The notes: generated by a model from the sequence alone, not told the origin. Numbered from the stretch's first letter, positions 41,384-53,225 are shown. The stretch: DNA of 64,000 nt from Selaginella moellendorffii (GCF_000143415.4 NW_003314262.1:4226021-4290020), one strand, 5' to 3'. Made by a program: numbers and translations.

Positions 41384-43400
41384 ATTTTTTTCGTTTCCCA
41401 TGGCTGCGCTGCTGCTCCTGTTGTGGTCTGATGCACACCAGGTCCTCGAGCTTGTTGCCATCGATCTTGTACATCGTGACGCCTTCCATGGCGCGGTAAT
41501 GGTGTTGAGCTTCACTTCTCAGGGAGTTCACGCTTGTTTTCTCCCACTTTGCGTAGTTTGAGTTCTTGCGGGTCTCGCTCATGTCTTTTGATCCTGACAG
41601 GCGTCCATTTCGAGATGAACTTCCCCATACTTTGCAGTTCTTGAAAGCTCCCAGGTCTTTGCCTGGCTTTCGTTTGAGTCCCATTGCTGCGTAGTAGGCT
41701 GCGTTTACTGTCGCTCGGGTCGGAATGACCGACCAGTCTTGCTTTCTGGCTTCTCGCATTGGAGAATACAGCCTCATTGTCTGTATACACGGAGACTATC
41801 AATGATAATCCATAGTCGTTTTTCTTACCCCGAGGCATTCCAACAGTTGATAGTAGGCTCTGCCTTGTAGTGGATTGTGCCCCTTGCAAGGAGCCGAGAA
41901 GTAACGAGTCCTATAGATGAAAAGAATGGTACAATGATAAGAAGTTGGAAGGAGTGTGAGTCAATACCATTCCGTGTAGCCTGGATCCACCGTAAAACCA
42001 TACATATCCACCGAGTCACACATTGACAAGGCGAGCTCCAAAGACTTAATGCCTGTCCCTTTCGCTCCCCGACGGAAAACTACACCTTGGAACAAGTAGA
42101 CAGGATTCGGAAGCTGTAAAAGATAAAACTCAGTTAGCAAACCGCATAGCAAGCGTCAAAGGCCCTATCACTTTTATTTTAGCGTTGAAGTCCCGATGGA
42201 TAACACTCTTGATAATCAACACTTCATCATCTGCAAAAATCCTCTTTTGCATTAAGCCAGAGACTTCTACTACGTACCAGATCCCTTTGCAACCTCAAGC
42301 AGGTTTCTTACTACTCCATGAGCCATCAATCGAAAACTCCGTTTCATGCCAACATGCTTTGCGTATTTCTGTGAAATGAAAGCACCTTTTGCGAGCTCAG
42401 TAGTACGCAACCTTTGTGAGGTGATTACCGTGGTCACTGGTGCCTCATTGTCTCGGATGACAATATCGTGAGCATCTATCTCCTTTCCAAACTCCGTCTT
42501 TAAGAGGTCTTCCGAGTTTCCCACCACCGCACACGTCCTAAACTGGCGCGGCCAAAACGGTGGCTTTGGCGGTAGTATCAACTCGAGATGTTCTTCGCAC
42601 AGGCTTCGATTGGAACAGTTAGCTGCACCCCTGCACAACTAGATTAAAAACTTCCATCAACATCAAGCTTAGTTTACAGTTGAGCTATTCGTTTTGCAGC
42701 GTAGTCCATCCACCCATCGGGACGTGCATCCAGATACTCGCGAGTCAATATCGTTGTGACGTTTCGATACTGCAAACTCAAAAGTGTTATTTGAATCAAG
42801 AGCAAAATTTGCAGCAAAGTACCTGTTCCCACAGGAGCAGCGTCTCGCAGACGTCAAATTCATATTCCAGTGGCTTGTAGATTTTAAACTGCTCATTACG
42901 CACCGTGAAGGATGCTTGCAAGATCGTTCTGAAATATCCGGAGGGAACAAATAGTACCTGGGTAAGTAACTAGAAATGTTTTTGCGTGATCGAAGCTTAC
43001 AAGTTTACTCGGTACATGCAGTCAATCCAAGCCCATTTCTTTCCTGTAAAAAGAAAGCATTGAAGTATCACTACTCTCCAACGAAGAAAACAAAGGCAAG
43101 AACATATAAGATCGAGAAAACTTACCACGCATTTTTGGACTTGGCGCTGGAACGAACCAAGCGTAGAAGCGTCTCGATCTCACAAGAAAAAGAAAAATCC
43201 TGGGCGCTGCAAGCCTACATTTCTCCCGCAACAAAGATCGATCGATCCACATCCAACAATCGCAGCGAGATACCTTCCAAGAAGAAGAGTCCTTGGGGCG
43301 CCAGGAAGAGGAGGCAGATCAGGGACACCAGCGCCGCAATCGCGAGTGGGAGCGACAGTAGCAAGGCTCGCTGCTTCTTGGGCGGCTGCTTCCACGCCAT
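41379..43400 (-). pseudogene. GT29 sialyltransferase-like gene copy 2, broken by an inversion in exon 3
   Basis: Ten of eleven exons are present: 43274-43400, 43126-43178, then 42823-42900, 42678-42769, 42429-42630, 42278-42368, 42172-42230, 41968-42113, 41829-41910, 41379-41780. Motif L is intact except Gly to Glu (CAVVGNSEDLL). Exon 9 lacks one codon, and the C-terminus runs four codons further. A 114-bp segment (42902-43015) covering most of exon 3, intron 3 and the exon 4 acceptor is inverted; reading through it meets TAA after 12 codons. Skipping exons 3 and 4 together would keep frame (55 codons lost), so a shortened product is possible but would be unlikely to fold normally. Confidence 0.85.
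42902..43015. other. 114-bp microinversion relative to GT29 copy 1
   Basis: On the plus strand this segment reads as the reverse complement of 32644-32757, with flanks on both sides in the original orientation. In copy 1 the breakpoints carry the short imperfect inverted pair CTGTACCG and CGGTTGCAG. Confidence 0.95.
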
Positions 43401-43486
43401 TTTTCTCCTACGCACTGATCAAGCGAGCTCCTCCCTGTAAACCTAGCTGTCAGATTAAAGCAGACTCAGTTAATTAACATGTTAAT

Positions 43487-43557
43487 GGAGGTATAGCTCA
43501 GCGGTAGAGCAATCGGCTGCAGTCCGATAGGTCACCAGTTCAATCCTGGTTGCCTCC
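43487..43557 (+). tRNA. tRNA-Cys (anticodon GCA)
   Basis: Seventy-one bases fold as a full cloverleaf: acceptor GGAGGTA/TGCCTCC with one G-T pair, D stem GCTC/GAGC, anticodon stem ATCGG/CCGAT with loop CTGCAGT (anticodon GCA), variable AGGTC, T stem ACCAG/CTGGT with loop TTCAATC. There is no intron and no encoded CCA. A and B box promoters are internal. Three remnants of the same gene mark the other modules of the array. No clear oligo-T stop follows immediately; TTCTTC is adjacent. Confidence 0.94.
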
Positions 43558-43710
43558 TTCGCCAAATAATTTCTTCTAACAAGACAAATCTGTCAGCGAT
43601 AAAATAATGATTTTGAAGTTTTTATATGTATTTTTTAACTTACATTTATTATTATTACTAATTTTCATCTTTTTATGACTTTACCCTTATCAATAAATAA
43701 ATTTAATATT
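43558..43710. other. Short AT-rich spacer between tRNA-Cys and Gypsy-2
   Basis: AT-rich, no coding or RNA signal. It ends at the outer edge of the Gypsy-2 3' LTR. Confidence 0.5.
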
Positions 43711-43711
43711 A

Positions 43712-43884
43712 TGAGTGCTTGGAATATGGAAAGGGAATACAGAAATGTGTATATCAATTAGCCCAAAAACTCAAGCTTATATACAAGAGCAAGTTGTCCG
43801 GATTGAAACAAATCCGATAGCTACCAAAATCCCACTACACTAATATTAATATACAGTATCGTAGCTATACACTTGGCCCTCACA
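43712..43884 (-). repeat. Gypsy-2 3' LTR
   Basis: On the element strand it begins TGTGAGGGCC and ends GCACTCA. It pairs with 51456-51628. Confidence 0.9.
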
Positions 43885-43916
43885 TCATCTCCTCCTCTCG
43901 GAATAATGGAAGACTA

Positions 43917-44626
43917 TCAGGGTTCTCTTGTAGATGGGCTAGGATCTGGAGGAATGTCAGGAGGAGGTATCGGCAGATCTGTAGGTGGTATTAATTGCTC
44001 CTGATCCCTTTGTATGAAGCGTTTCAACCGCTGCACATGCACAATCTCTGAAGGATCGGCTTGCTGGACATTATGCCGAACCTCATAAACTTGTGGTCCA
44101 ACTTGCCGCAACACTCGATACGGTTCTTTCCACTGTGCAAGGAGCCCCTTAGATAAACCACATATCGTAAGATGGGGAAAACGGACTAACACTAAATCAT
44201 CCACTTTGTACTCCGTAGGTGGACGATGATGGGAGTTGTACTGCCGTTGTTGTCCCACGTGTACACGGCCTAAGTGTTCGGCAGACTCCGCTCGGACAAG
44301 TGGAAGAATGGTCATCAAATACTGATCCCACGACCTAGCATCTGCAACTCGTGGCAATCACGAAGGTAAACCTAGCTTCGTTGGTAATATTGGATCATGA
44401 CCATATAAAAGTTTATATGGTGAAACACCAACAGAACTCTACACCCCTGTGATATATGCATATCGAAGAGATGGCAAATAACCATCCCAATCCGAATGCT
44501 AAAAGTTCACATACTTCGCAATCATCCTCTTAAATGTCTGAACGAGCCATTCCACCAGATCATCTGATTGTGGATGATAAGCACTCGTGAAAGTGTGGCA
44601 TATCCCCAGCCGAGACGTCAAAACAT
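43917..44626 (-). pseudogene. Gypsy-2 integrase C-terminal part
   Basis: From right to left the minus strand gives the integrase core end (SAYHPQSDD, then the DW-GYLPSLRYAY block), interrupted by stops, then the clean frame 43917-44357 with RPPTEYKVDDLVLVRFPHL and YRVLRQVGPQVYEVRHN, ending in a proline-rich tail. There is no chromodomain. A related fragment lies at 60413-60810. Confidence 0.85.
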
Positions 44627-44631
44627 GAAAT

Positions 44632-45788
44632 TGTAAGGAACCGACTCCCCGAGATGTCGTAGGCTAAAGGATCCCCAAAAGCTTGACCAAAATGACAAAG
44701 AGTTCATCGGATGGGACCAAGTCGAGGATCGAGTCCAAGACCGACTCTAGGACCGAGTTTGAGATAGAGTCCGGAATCGAGTCCAAGACCGACTCGGGGA
44801 CCGAGTTCGAGTCCGAGTTCGAGACCGAGTTCGAGACGGAGTCCGAGATCCGAAATCGGGTCCGAGACCGAGTCCGAGGTCGAGTCCGAGGTCGGGTCCG
44901 AGGTCGGGTCCGAGATCGAGTCCGAGATCGAGTCCGAGACCGAATCCGAAGTCGGATCTGAAATCGGGTCCGAGATCGAGCCAGAGACTAAGTCCAAATA
45001 CTAATACGGGTCAAGGGGTGAAAGCCCAAAGCGTGTGTCTCCCAGGGGGGGGGGCTGCAGGGGGTTCCAAAAGTATAGTAGGGATAGTGAGGTCCAGGAA
45101 CCAGTTTTGAAGGGACTCTCCAGTTGGGCTTCCAAACCGACTTGAGGTTAAGACTGGGACCGAGGGGCCTTGGGTGGGAGTGAGCATGGACTTGGCTGGT
45201 GCCGGAGGGGCCATCCAAGGAAGTGCTCAAGAGCAGCTCCCACTCCCGAAAGGGAAACCGACTGCGGTGCTCCCGGCTCAGGTGGAGTGGTGCCCCACTT
45301 GAGTACCTTGTGGCTCATTGGTCCTCGCCCTTCCGGGGGCTTGGGCCTTCCCTTCGGGATGGAAGAGGGGGGGTAGAGGTACCCATACCGAGCCGTGAGG
45401 CCACGGTGTTTTGCCCCGACGTCCCGAAGCAAGTGCTGCACCCAAGACTTGGGATTTAGAGGGTCCCATGATCAAGTCTTGTGGTACCAAGGGGTGTTAG
45501 GAATCTGGAGGCTTGGTGTGCTTGGCTGTTTGTGCCTGCGGGGAGTGTAGCCGAACCTTAAGTCCAGTCTAACCCGGGGAGGGGGATTGGGAGAGATTTG
45601 GGAATCCGTAGATGGATGGCTAACACTCCGTTGCTCGTGCAGTAAGTAGCTGAAACCAAGTAGGACCAAGTAGGAGCTGGTACCATAGGCGGGAACCTTG
45701 GCGAGGGAACTTAGCACAAGCCAAGGCAGAGTTTGTTGGATAGACGAGGTAAGCTGGCAAATTGGAAAAGAAAAACTTGTGGCTTACA
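44632..45788 (+). repeat. Solo LTR of Gypsy-1 family, with target duplication GAAAT
   Basis: It starts TGTAAG and ends CTTACA, 1157 bp, nearly identical to 11003-12160. GAAAT at 44627-44631 is repeated at 45789-45793. It lies in the Gypsy-2 integrase and marks insertion followed by LTR-LTR recombination. Confidence 0.95.
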
Positions 45789-46482
45789 GAAATGCATCAG
45801 TCATAAATGCGGGACCATTATCCGAAAGAATCCGCTCTAGACAAAAATGCTGGAACACCACTCGACTGAGGAGGAAGTATCCAATAGCAGTTACAAAGGC
45901 ACTAGCAAAAGCACCAACTTCCACCCAATGAGTCAAGTAGTTAGAAGTAATAATAACATACTCATTGCCAGCACTCAACCATGGAAAAGGTCCCATAAGA
46001 TCAAATGCCACCAACTCAAACGCACGGGAAACTGTAATTGACTCCAACTGTCCTTCTGCAGCCCGAGGGGGAGTATTACGAGCTTGGCACCAAATACAGT
46101 TACGCACATACCGAATAATATCACGTCGCATCTCCGGCCAATAGAAAGACCTGCGTAGCTTCTCAATTACATGACGATGTCCCATATGCCCATCTAGAAT
46201 AGGAGAATCATGGTAGGCATGGAGAAACCGCGGAATAAAGATAGAAAGCACCACCAGCCGTAAATGATTATCAGGATCCGTCCCTATAAAATAAAGAAGG
46301 CTGTCTTTGAGGCAATATTGAGAATGTAAATGCCGGAAAGGCAAGTCATCAGCAAGTGATGCAGGATTCTCAAACCCATCTCGAAGCCTTCAAATCCACG
46401 GCTCAAGCTTTTGAGCCTCGTTAACCTCACCAAGAGAAGGTAGATTTTGCTCTGCACCTTGTGGACACTGAACGTCAAGTAC
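45789..46482 (-). pseudogene. Gypsy-2 integrase zinc finger and catalytic core
   Basis: The minus strand carries the HHCC finger (HDSPILDGHMGHRHVIEKLR to CIWCQ, near 46065-46215) and the core with FELVAFDLMGPFP (first Asp) and ILSDNGPAFM (second Asp), then is cut by the solo LTR. The frame continues at 44626 and below. Confidence 0.9.
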
Positions 46483-46487
46483 AGCAA

Positions 46488-48260
46488 TGTAAGCGACTAA
46501 ATTTTCCATTCTACTTTAGTTACTTAACCACACCTCCGACCACTTGGAGGAGTCTCATTCACAACCTCCATAAGTCCAATCCAGGACTTGGGACTTGCTA
46601 GCCCTGAGAATGGCATCCATGCCACTCAACATTTGCACTTGGTCCAAGTGCTCCACGTGTCCGATCCCATGACCGACACTCAAAGGTACCACCGACATAG
46701 CAGCCTGTTACGCTAAGGCCATGCCCAATCACCTTTGCCACACTGGTAGTCCAATACCCCTTGCATCACAGTCTTGGCTCCCCAAGACTAGGCAAACCAT
46801 CCGTGAGTGGTCATCTCAGATCCACTCCTTAGCATCCTTAGGATGCCCACCGACAAGGGGAATAGCCTTCCCCAATATCCCTCTGTCAGTCCCCACTAAG
46901 TCCCTTTCTGCCCCTGGCCGTGTTTGCCAACACTGCCACTGGACCGAGACCCACAGGCCCGACCACTAAGTCCCACGGTCCTCTGGGACTTCCTCACCAC
47001 ACGACTGTGTCCTTGGTCACTACCCCAGAGGACTGCTCCTCTTCCTTTCCACAGTCTGGGCCTTTGGGACAACATTTCGGAACACCGTGGCCTTACGCGA
47101 GCCACCTAGGTACTCTCCTCGCCTTCTGCCCTTGGGTGCTCTAGCCATGGGCTTAGAGCGGGTTCCATTGAGCCACACTAGGTATCCAAGTAGGTAGTGC
47201 CACCCACACTTGGACTGGGAGCATCGGCCAGTCGATCTCCCGGGGGAACTAGAGCCGGCCCTTGAACACTTCACCAAGCTACCCCGCTTGTCGGTCTGTG
47301 TTCACTCTAGTCTTGGACTTCCCAGTGGGCAGCTCATCACCCAACACTGGGTCTGGCCTTCCTGGGCCAAACTGGCCTTTCCTGGCCAAACTGGCTCCAC
47401 TGCAGTCCTCCCCCTACTATACTTTTGGGGCTCACCAAACCCCCCAGGGTCTGGGAGACGAACGCTTTGGGCTTTCACCCTCTCAGGCTCCGGACTCGGA
47501 CTCGGACTCGGACTCGGACTCGGACTCGGATTCGGACTCGGACTCGGGCTCGGGCTTGGTCTCGGCCTCGGCCTCGGTCTCGGTCTCGGTCCCGATCTCG
47601 GTCTCGGTCTCGGTCTCGGTCCCGGTCTCGGTCCCGGTCTCGGTCCCGGTCTCGGTCTCGACTTCGGACTCCATCTCGGACTCCATCTCGGACTCCATCT
47701 CGGGTCCATCTCGGGTCCATCTCGGACTCCATCTCGGACTCCATTTCGGGTCCATCTCGGGTCCACCTCGGACTCCATCTCGGACTCCATCTCGGACTCC
47801 ATCTCGGGTCCATCTCGGACTCCACTTCAGACTCCAACTCGGGTCCATCTCGGGTCCACCTCGGACTCCATCTCGGACTCCACTTCGGACTCCAACTCGG
47901 GTCCATCTCGGGTCCACCTCGGACTCCACTTCGGACTCCAACTCGGGTCCATCTCGGACTCCACTTCGGACTCCAACTCGGGTCCATCTCGGACTCCACT
48001 TCGGACTCCAACTCGAGTCCATCTCGGACACTCCCACGTGTCATGTGTTGGTCCTTTTGGGTCCCTTTTTGGAGCCTTGCCTTTTGCTCGCTTCGTGCTC
48101 GTTCCTCGAGCACTTTGTTGGGAGTTCCACTCCCGCTCTTGACTTTTCAAGTCGGAGCTTCTGGTCCAAACGTGTTACGCTCGTTTGGCTCTCGCTTCGG
48201 CCACTACCATGTGGCGCCCTTCCGGCTCCACTTTGGGGCCTAGGGATTTTGTGTCTCATA
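46488..48260 (-). repeat. Solo LTR of LTR3 family, with target duplication AGCAA
   Basis: It starts TGTAAGCGAC and ends GTGTCTCATA (the end is TA instead of CA), 1773 bp, matching 15951-17646. AGCAA at 46483-46487 recurs at 48261-48265. Removing it rejoins the Gypsy-2 frame. The array 47483-48025 of CTCGGACTC/CATCTCGGGTC units is longer and more regular than in the other copy. Orientation is given relative to the primer site of the full element. Confidence 0.93.
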
Positions 48261-48265
48261 AGCAA

Positions 48266-49937
48266 CCGCCGATGGCATAGAATCCTCATCTAGAAAATCC
48301 ATAGAGGCTGGAATAACAGGCTCGTCAGAAACATGAGAAAAGAATGGAGAAGGAAGAGGAGCCCGAGAAAGGGCATCAGCATCAGCCAAAGAACTCCCTG
48401 GGCGATGAACAACATCAAAATCATATATTTGAAGCTTCAAAGCCCATCGAGCAGTATGACCAACCAAGTTTTTTTGCTTCAATAATGAAGTAACAGCAGC
48501 ATGATCACCTTCAAGTAACGTCCAAAAACCATGTAGATATGCATGAAGTTTCTCGAAACCCCAAACTGCTGCTAAACACTCATTCTCTGTCGTGGAGTAA
48601 TTCATTTCCGCTGGTTGTAATGTACGGCTTATATATGCAATGGGATGGCGCTGACCAGGCACACTCGAGCTCTTTTGCATCAACACACCTCCAAGACCAA
48701 TGTCAGAAGCATCCACGTGCAAAATAAAAGGTCAAGTGTAGTTAGGATATGCCAAAACCGAAGGAGTCATCAATAGCTCTTTGAGATCCTTGAACGCCCG
48801 CTCACAATCTGGAGACCAGATGAAAGATGATGTTGACGACTTCAACAACGCTCGCAACAGTGCAGTGCAATCAGAAAGATGATCCACAAAACGACCGAGA
48901 TACTGCACCTTGCCCAAGAAGCACTGCACATCATTCACACACCTCGGAGTAGGGAACTTCAGAACAGCCACAAGTTTGTCAAGATCAACTTGCAAACTCT
49001 CACGAGAAATACGGTATCCAAGATAAGTTGTATCCTTGGACCCAAACACGCACTTCGTCCGCTTCAGCTTTAAACCAACATCGCGTAGCCGATCTAACAC
49101 TTTACAAACATCACGAACGTGTTCCTCCCACATTCCCTTCGAGTGGATCAAGACATCATCAATGAAGTCAACAGTCACCTCTGGCATATCGCAAAGAACC
49201 TCGTCCATCATCCGTTGGAAAGTTGCTGGAGCATTGTTTAAACCAAACGGCATCACCAAGAACTCGTACAAACCAAATGGTGTACGAAATGCAGTCTTAG
49301 GAATATCTTCTTCGGCCATCGGTACATGCTAGTACCCAGAAGCAAGGTCTAGCTTGGTGAACCAACAACTTCGCCCTAGACGATCCAAGAGATTTGCAGT
49401 GTGAGGAAGAGGATACACATCTGGGATCGTCACTTCGTTTAACAGACGATAGTCGATACAAAAACGAATACTCCCATCAGGCTTCGTCACAAGATGACAT
49501 TCACATGCCCAAGGACTCCACAACTTCCAAATAACACCCTTCTCCAACATCTCTTTGACATTTGCACGTAAAATCTTGATCTCCTTGGGTGACCGACGAC
49601 AAACGAGAACCTTGATTAGATGAGCATCCTTGGTTAGAATTAGATGATGTGTGGTAATCTTGGCCCCAGACGATAGGTCAAATTCAAAGAGATCAAAATA
49701 CTCCTTCATCAACCGGTCCACCGCTGCAACACAAAGATCGTCGGAGGGATCGGAAAAGGGAAGAGCAGAATAAGATGGAAACACAGGAGGAAATAGTGGG
49801 GAAACAAAAGTAATGGAAGCAGAGGTAGAAGTAGAGGGACGAAGAGGTATAGAAGTGAGAGGAATGGATGAAACATAAGGAAATATGAGACAAGGGGGAG
49901 AAGCTTCAAAATCACACTTAGCATGATTGCATTGCAA
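48266..49937 (-). pseudogene. Gypsy-2 reverse transcriptase and RNase H
   Basis: RT runs from [17 protein letters not shown] (near 49450) through KLDLASGY, a TAG at 49329-49331, then [20 protein letters not shown] and the catalytic FIDD (VDFIDDVLIHS, near 49155). A TGA at 48732-48734 separates it from RNase H (LHVDASDIGLGGVL to DADALSRAPL, 48380-48722). Both stops look like single-base changes (CAG to TAG, CGA to TGA). Confidence 0.93.
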
Positions 49938-51242
49938 CTAATCCATACCAAGAATGAGGTCAAAAGCTTGACTTGGCACCACCCGCAATGACTGCAACTC
50001 AAGCTCGAGATCACCCACACGCACAACCCCTCATCCCGTGCACATGCATGTGTATGGCCTTTGCCATAAAGAATGAAAACTGGTTTCGCCACATGACGCA
50101 AGTGTAGACGGCAACGTGTGGCAATAGGTCGAGCAATAAAAGATAAACTCGAACCTGTATCAACTAACATGGAGAGAATAATAGGAGACCTTTTGTTATA
50201 AAAACGAGCTTGGAAAGTAAACACTAAATGAACCGGTGCCGAGTGAACCCCTTGATGATACTCCTGAAAGAAAGGAGGGGTCACTGACTTATTCACGCAA
50301 GGTCCCTCCGTTACTCGTGCGACTCCTCGTTTCCCGGATGTATCTCGGTGTCCAAACCGTCCACTGCAGCAACACCAACGGGACGTTGCTGACGCCAAGG
50401 TCTCCACCCAGGAAATGGAGGTCGCCAATCCGGAAAACGCCGACAACGCCGATAAGTATGACCAACTTCATCACATGCCCAGCAGCGAACATCAAGGCCA
50501 CGACCACGTCCTCGCCCTTGTCCTTGGACTCGAGCAGCAGCAGCATCAACCTCCATTGGAACAGGACCATCACTTATAGGAAGTGGAGCTGAAGGACGTG
50601 CAGCGAGAAGTGGAAGAGGTGACATCTTATAACGTTGTGCCAAGTGAAGAGCATCGTCAAGGGTGGCGGGAGCAAGTGCATGCACAAGTTCGACAAGATC
50701 TTAACGAAGTGCTGGCCACAACATTCTTAGCTTGATCCGCTCCGACATATTTGGCTCTGCACGAAGCAAAAGACTTCGGAAACAAATGCCAAATTGCATC
50801 ACTGACTCAGATGGCCCTTGGCGAAATGATGCAATTGTTGGAAGGCATCATCACAGTCATTGGCATTTCTGAAAGCGCGTTTGAAGACGTTCGGGAGAAC
50901 ACTCCAATCCCCACGAGTGGTTGCACTCAAACCATTGTACCACTACAATGCCGTCCCTTGAAGACACGTGGGAAACTCACACAAATGTCAAGCATCATCC
51001 CAAGAATGATATGTGGCAATCACCGTGAAGTGATCGAACCAATTGTACACATCATCCCCAGGATTCCCGCGAAAGAACTCCGGCCAAACGCAAGGATTGG
51101 CACCAAGAGTAGAAGGAGTTGTACCACATGCCGTGAACACCGCCATCAATTGAGTTTGGTTATTCAATTGCAAGCACATAGCATCAAGCAATTGTACCAA
51201 CTGCTGCTCCAGAGTCAAAGGAGGAGATTGTTGATCTGCCAT
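49938..51242 (-). pseudogene. Gypsy-2 gag and protease
   Basis: The ATG at 51242 opens MADQQSPPLTLEQQLVQLLD, with FFRGNPGDDVYNWFDHF typical of gag. Frameshifts follow. At 50311-50685 lie the nucleocapsid part with CWACDEVGHTYRRC (CCHC) in an RG-rich setting, and at 50130-50175 the protease active site LVDTGSSLSF. Confidence 0.88.
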
Positions 51243-51455
51243 GAAGACGAATGAAAAAGAAAGAAAAAAAGAAGAGAAATAACAAAAAGCTAGAAGGAAA
51301 TGATAGATCTAGACAATGCAAAAAGTTAGATCTAAACCAAAATCCTAAAAGGAAAGAACAAAAGAAAGAAAATGAAAAAAGCTAGATCTAAACTAAAATC
51401 CCAAATCCAAGCATTCCTCAGGGATAATCAAAAGTGCCCCTTATCTCCACCAATG

Positions 51456-51628
51456 TGAGTGCTTGGAATATGGAAAGGGAATATAGAAATGTGCATATCA
51501 ATTAGCCCAAAAACCCTAGTTTATATATAGAAACAAGTGGTCTGGATTGAAACCAATCCGACGGCTATCAAAATCCCACTACGCTAATATTAGTATACGG
51601 CATCATAGCCGTACATTTGGCCCTCACA
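51456..51628 (-). repeat. Gypsy-2 5' LTR
   Basis: It pairs with 43712-43884. On the element strand TTGGTGGAGATAAGGGGC follows closely and is the probable primer site; it is not the usual iMet motif. Confidence 0.9.
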
Positions 51629-51844
51629 ATATTTGTTATATATTATATCACTAATATATTCATTATAAATTATTTTAAAACATTTTTTATTACACCATGG
51701 ATAAGCTTATAACTCAACCTTTCAACTAACGCTACAAGGCAAAAAAAACACATGGGATATGGCAGGCACAAAGTCAGTGTAAGAAGCGTAAGGAAGTGGA
51801 AGACAGTGTGAAACACATGGGATAATGCAAGAGAAGCTTGCCAC

Positions 51845-51852
51845 TATATAAA
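51845..51852 (+). promoter_or_regulatory. TATA box of lectin gene 5
   Basis: TATATAAA in the same context as at 33486-33493, 87 bp before the ATG at 51939. Confidence 0.6.
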
Positions 51853-51938
51853 TTGGCATACGTTCAAAGAGCTCTATAACTTCACACTCATCCCTTTGGC
51901 TTCTAAAAGCTTTAGTCTTTTCTTAAGAGTTCAGAGAC

Positions 51939-53225
51939 ATGGCTCTCACAGCAGCTCCAAAGTTCTACACCATCGAGTCTGCTGCTTATCCTGGCTATTG
52001 CATTACTCAGCAAGGCACCCAGATTGTTCTCAGGTCCAAGGACGCGCTCAACCCCTTCCAGGTAAAAATCTTTGAAAACTTTGCCGGTTGTCGATCATCA
52101 TGGGAAACTCTTGTGCAGCTGTGGTACAGGGATGAGTCATGGAACTTGCTGAACCAGGAATTCAGGGACAGCTCCGCGTTCGTGTTTGTAAACCACGGCT
52201 CTAAGAAAGCTCTCCGGTCCCAGGCACACTCAACGTCTCGAAGCAAGGTAAACAGAAAATAGTATTCATACTATACACTGTTTCTGATCATATGGAATTT
52301 TGATGGCAAAAGGCTACTATTGGAGACTATGATCCGGCAGTCCAAGACGATCATCTCCTGTGGCGTATTTCCGGGAGCCACGAAAATCAAGTCTTGATCA
52401 CCATGACTGGAAACAAGTCATCTTATCTGAGCCACACTTCCTCAAGTGCTAGCTTCAAGGATGGGGTGCCAGTGGTGACATCCAACAGCGATGGAAACTC
52501 CCACTGGAAGCTCGTCGCTTACGGTAAGCATATGATTTGTTCTTCTCGGTTGTGGTTCATATGATGATGCTACACAGAGCCTTCTCAAGAGTACAGGATT
52601 ATATGCGACTGGTATGAGCAATACTTGACTTGGAAGCAGCAAAATGTGGACGTAACTTTCAAGAATGCAATCAAGCACAATGACGAGACAAATGTGGTGG
52701 CTATTAGTCCAAACAACGTTCCTCTCGACGGCATGGTCTGTACTTTCGTCGTTCTTTGTAATCTTATCTCATTCTATTTGATTACATATAGACATGGTAC
52801 AAGGTTCCCGCTGGAGGAAGAGATGATACCACGTACTTCACCTCGTTCGTTCTCATAAACAAGGTGACTGGTCTTGCTCTCAAGGGGTCAACCAAGCCGG
52901 GAGACAAGGTAGCTAGTGCACACTGTTGAAAACTTGAAGAAGTTCGCAAACTAAACGAATTGGATGATCATGGCAGGTGCTCTTGACTCAATATGATCCT
53001 CTCGACTACGGTTTCGTGTGGTCTGAGAACCGATTCCAGGCTTCAAAAACGGACTATCTCGCGATCAATCTGGATGGAACAAACTTGCAGTGGTCTCTGC
53101 AGGACAACAATCAGTACCAGAACAGTGCGTGGTATCATCCTCTCGTGCTTCGCCCGGCATCTGCAAACCAAGGATTTGTTCAGCAGCAGGCATGGAAATT
53201 CAATCCAGTGGTGGCAGGGAATTGA
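51939..53225 (+). CDS. Two-domain EUL/R40-like lectin, copy 5
   Basis: Six exons (51939-52061, 52119-52247, 52313-52523, 52578-52735, 52792-52908, 52977-53225) encode 328 residues, with borders and phases as in copies 1 and 2. It differs from copy 2 mainly in exon 2 (43 codons; NQEFRDSSAF against NQDSAF), in exon 4 (CDWYEQYLTW against CHWVGQYLTW) and by a few changes in exon 6 (SLQDNNQYQNSAWYH). Introns and flanks are also nearly the same. The array continues with a GT29 remnant and tRNA-Cys remnant, as after copy 2. No signal peptide; intact. Confidence 0.72.

Larger units (their letters stand above)
43711..51628 (-). mobile_element. Gypsy-2: old Ty3/gypsy retrotransposon with two solo-LTR insertions
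   Basis: Short LTRs (173 bp) lie at 43712-43884 and 51456-51628 in the same orientation and differ at roughly twenty positions by eye, so the insertion is old. The flanks share AATATT, offset by one base, as a likely target duplication. On the minus strand from right to left come gag with CCHC, protease, RT, RNase H and integrase. Two solo LTRs (44632-45788, 46488-48260) lie inside the integrase and between RNase H and integrase. Several stops and frameshifts make it inactive. It interrupts the lectin array between the tRNA-Cys and lectin 5. Confidence 0.93.

Noticed and set aside
47210-48293. Several 160-340 codon frames on both strands (Ser-Asp, Arg-Thr, Gly-Leu repeats)
   Set aside because: They are translations of a hexamer array in an LTR, open in all frames; the same holds for 16720-17555, 11075-11368, 44683-44997, 58067-58465 and 61244-61655.
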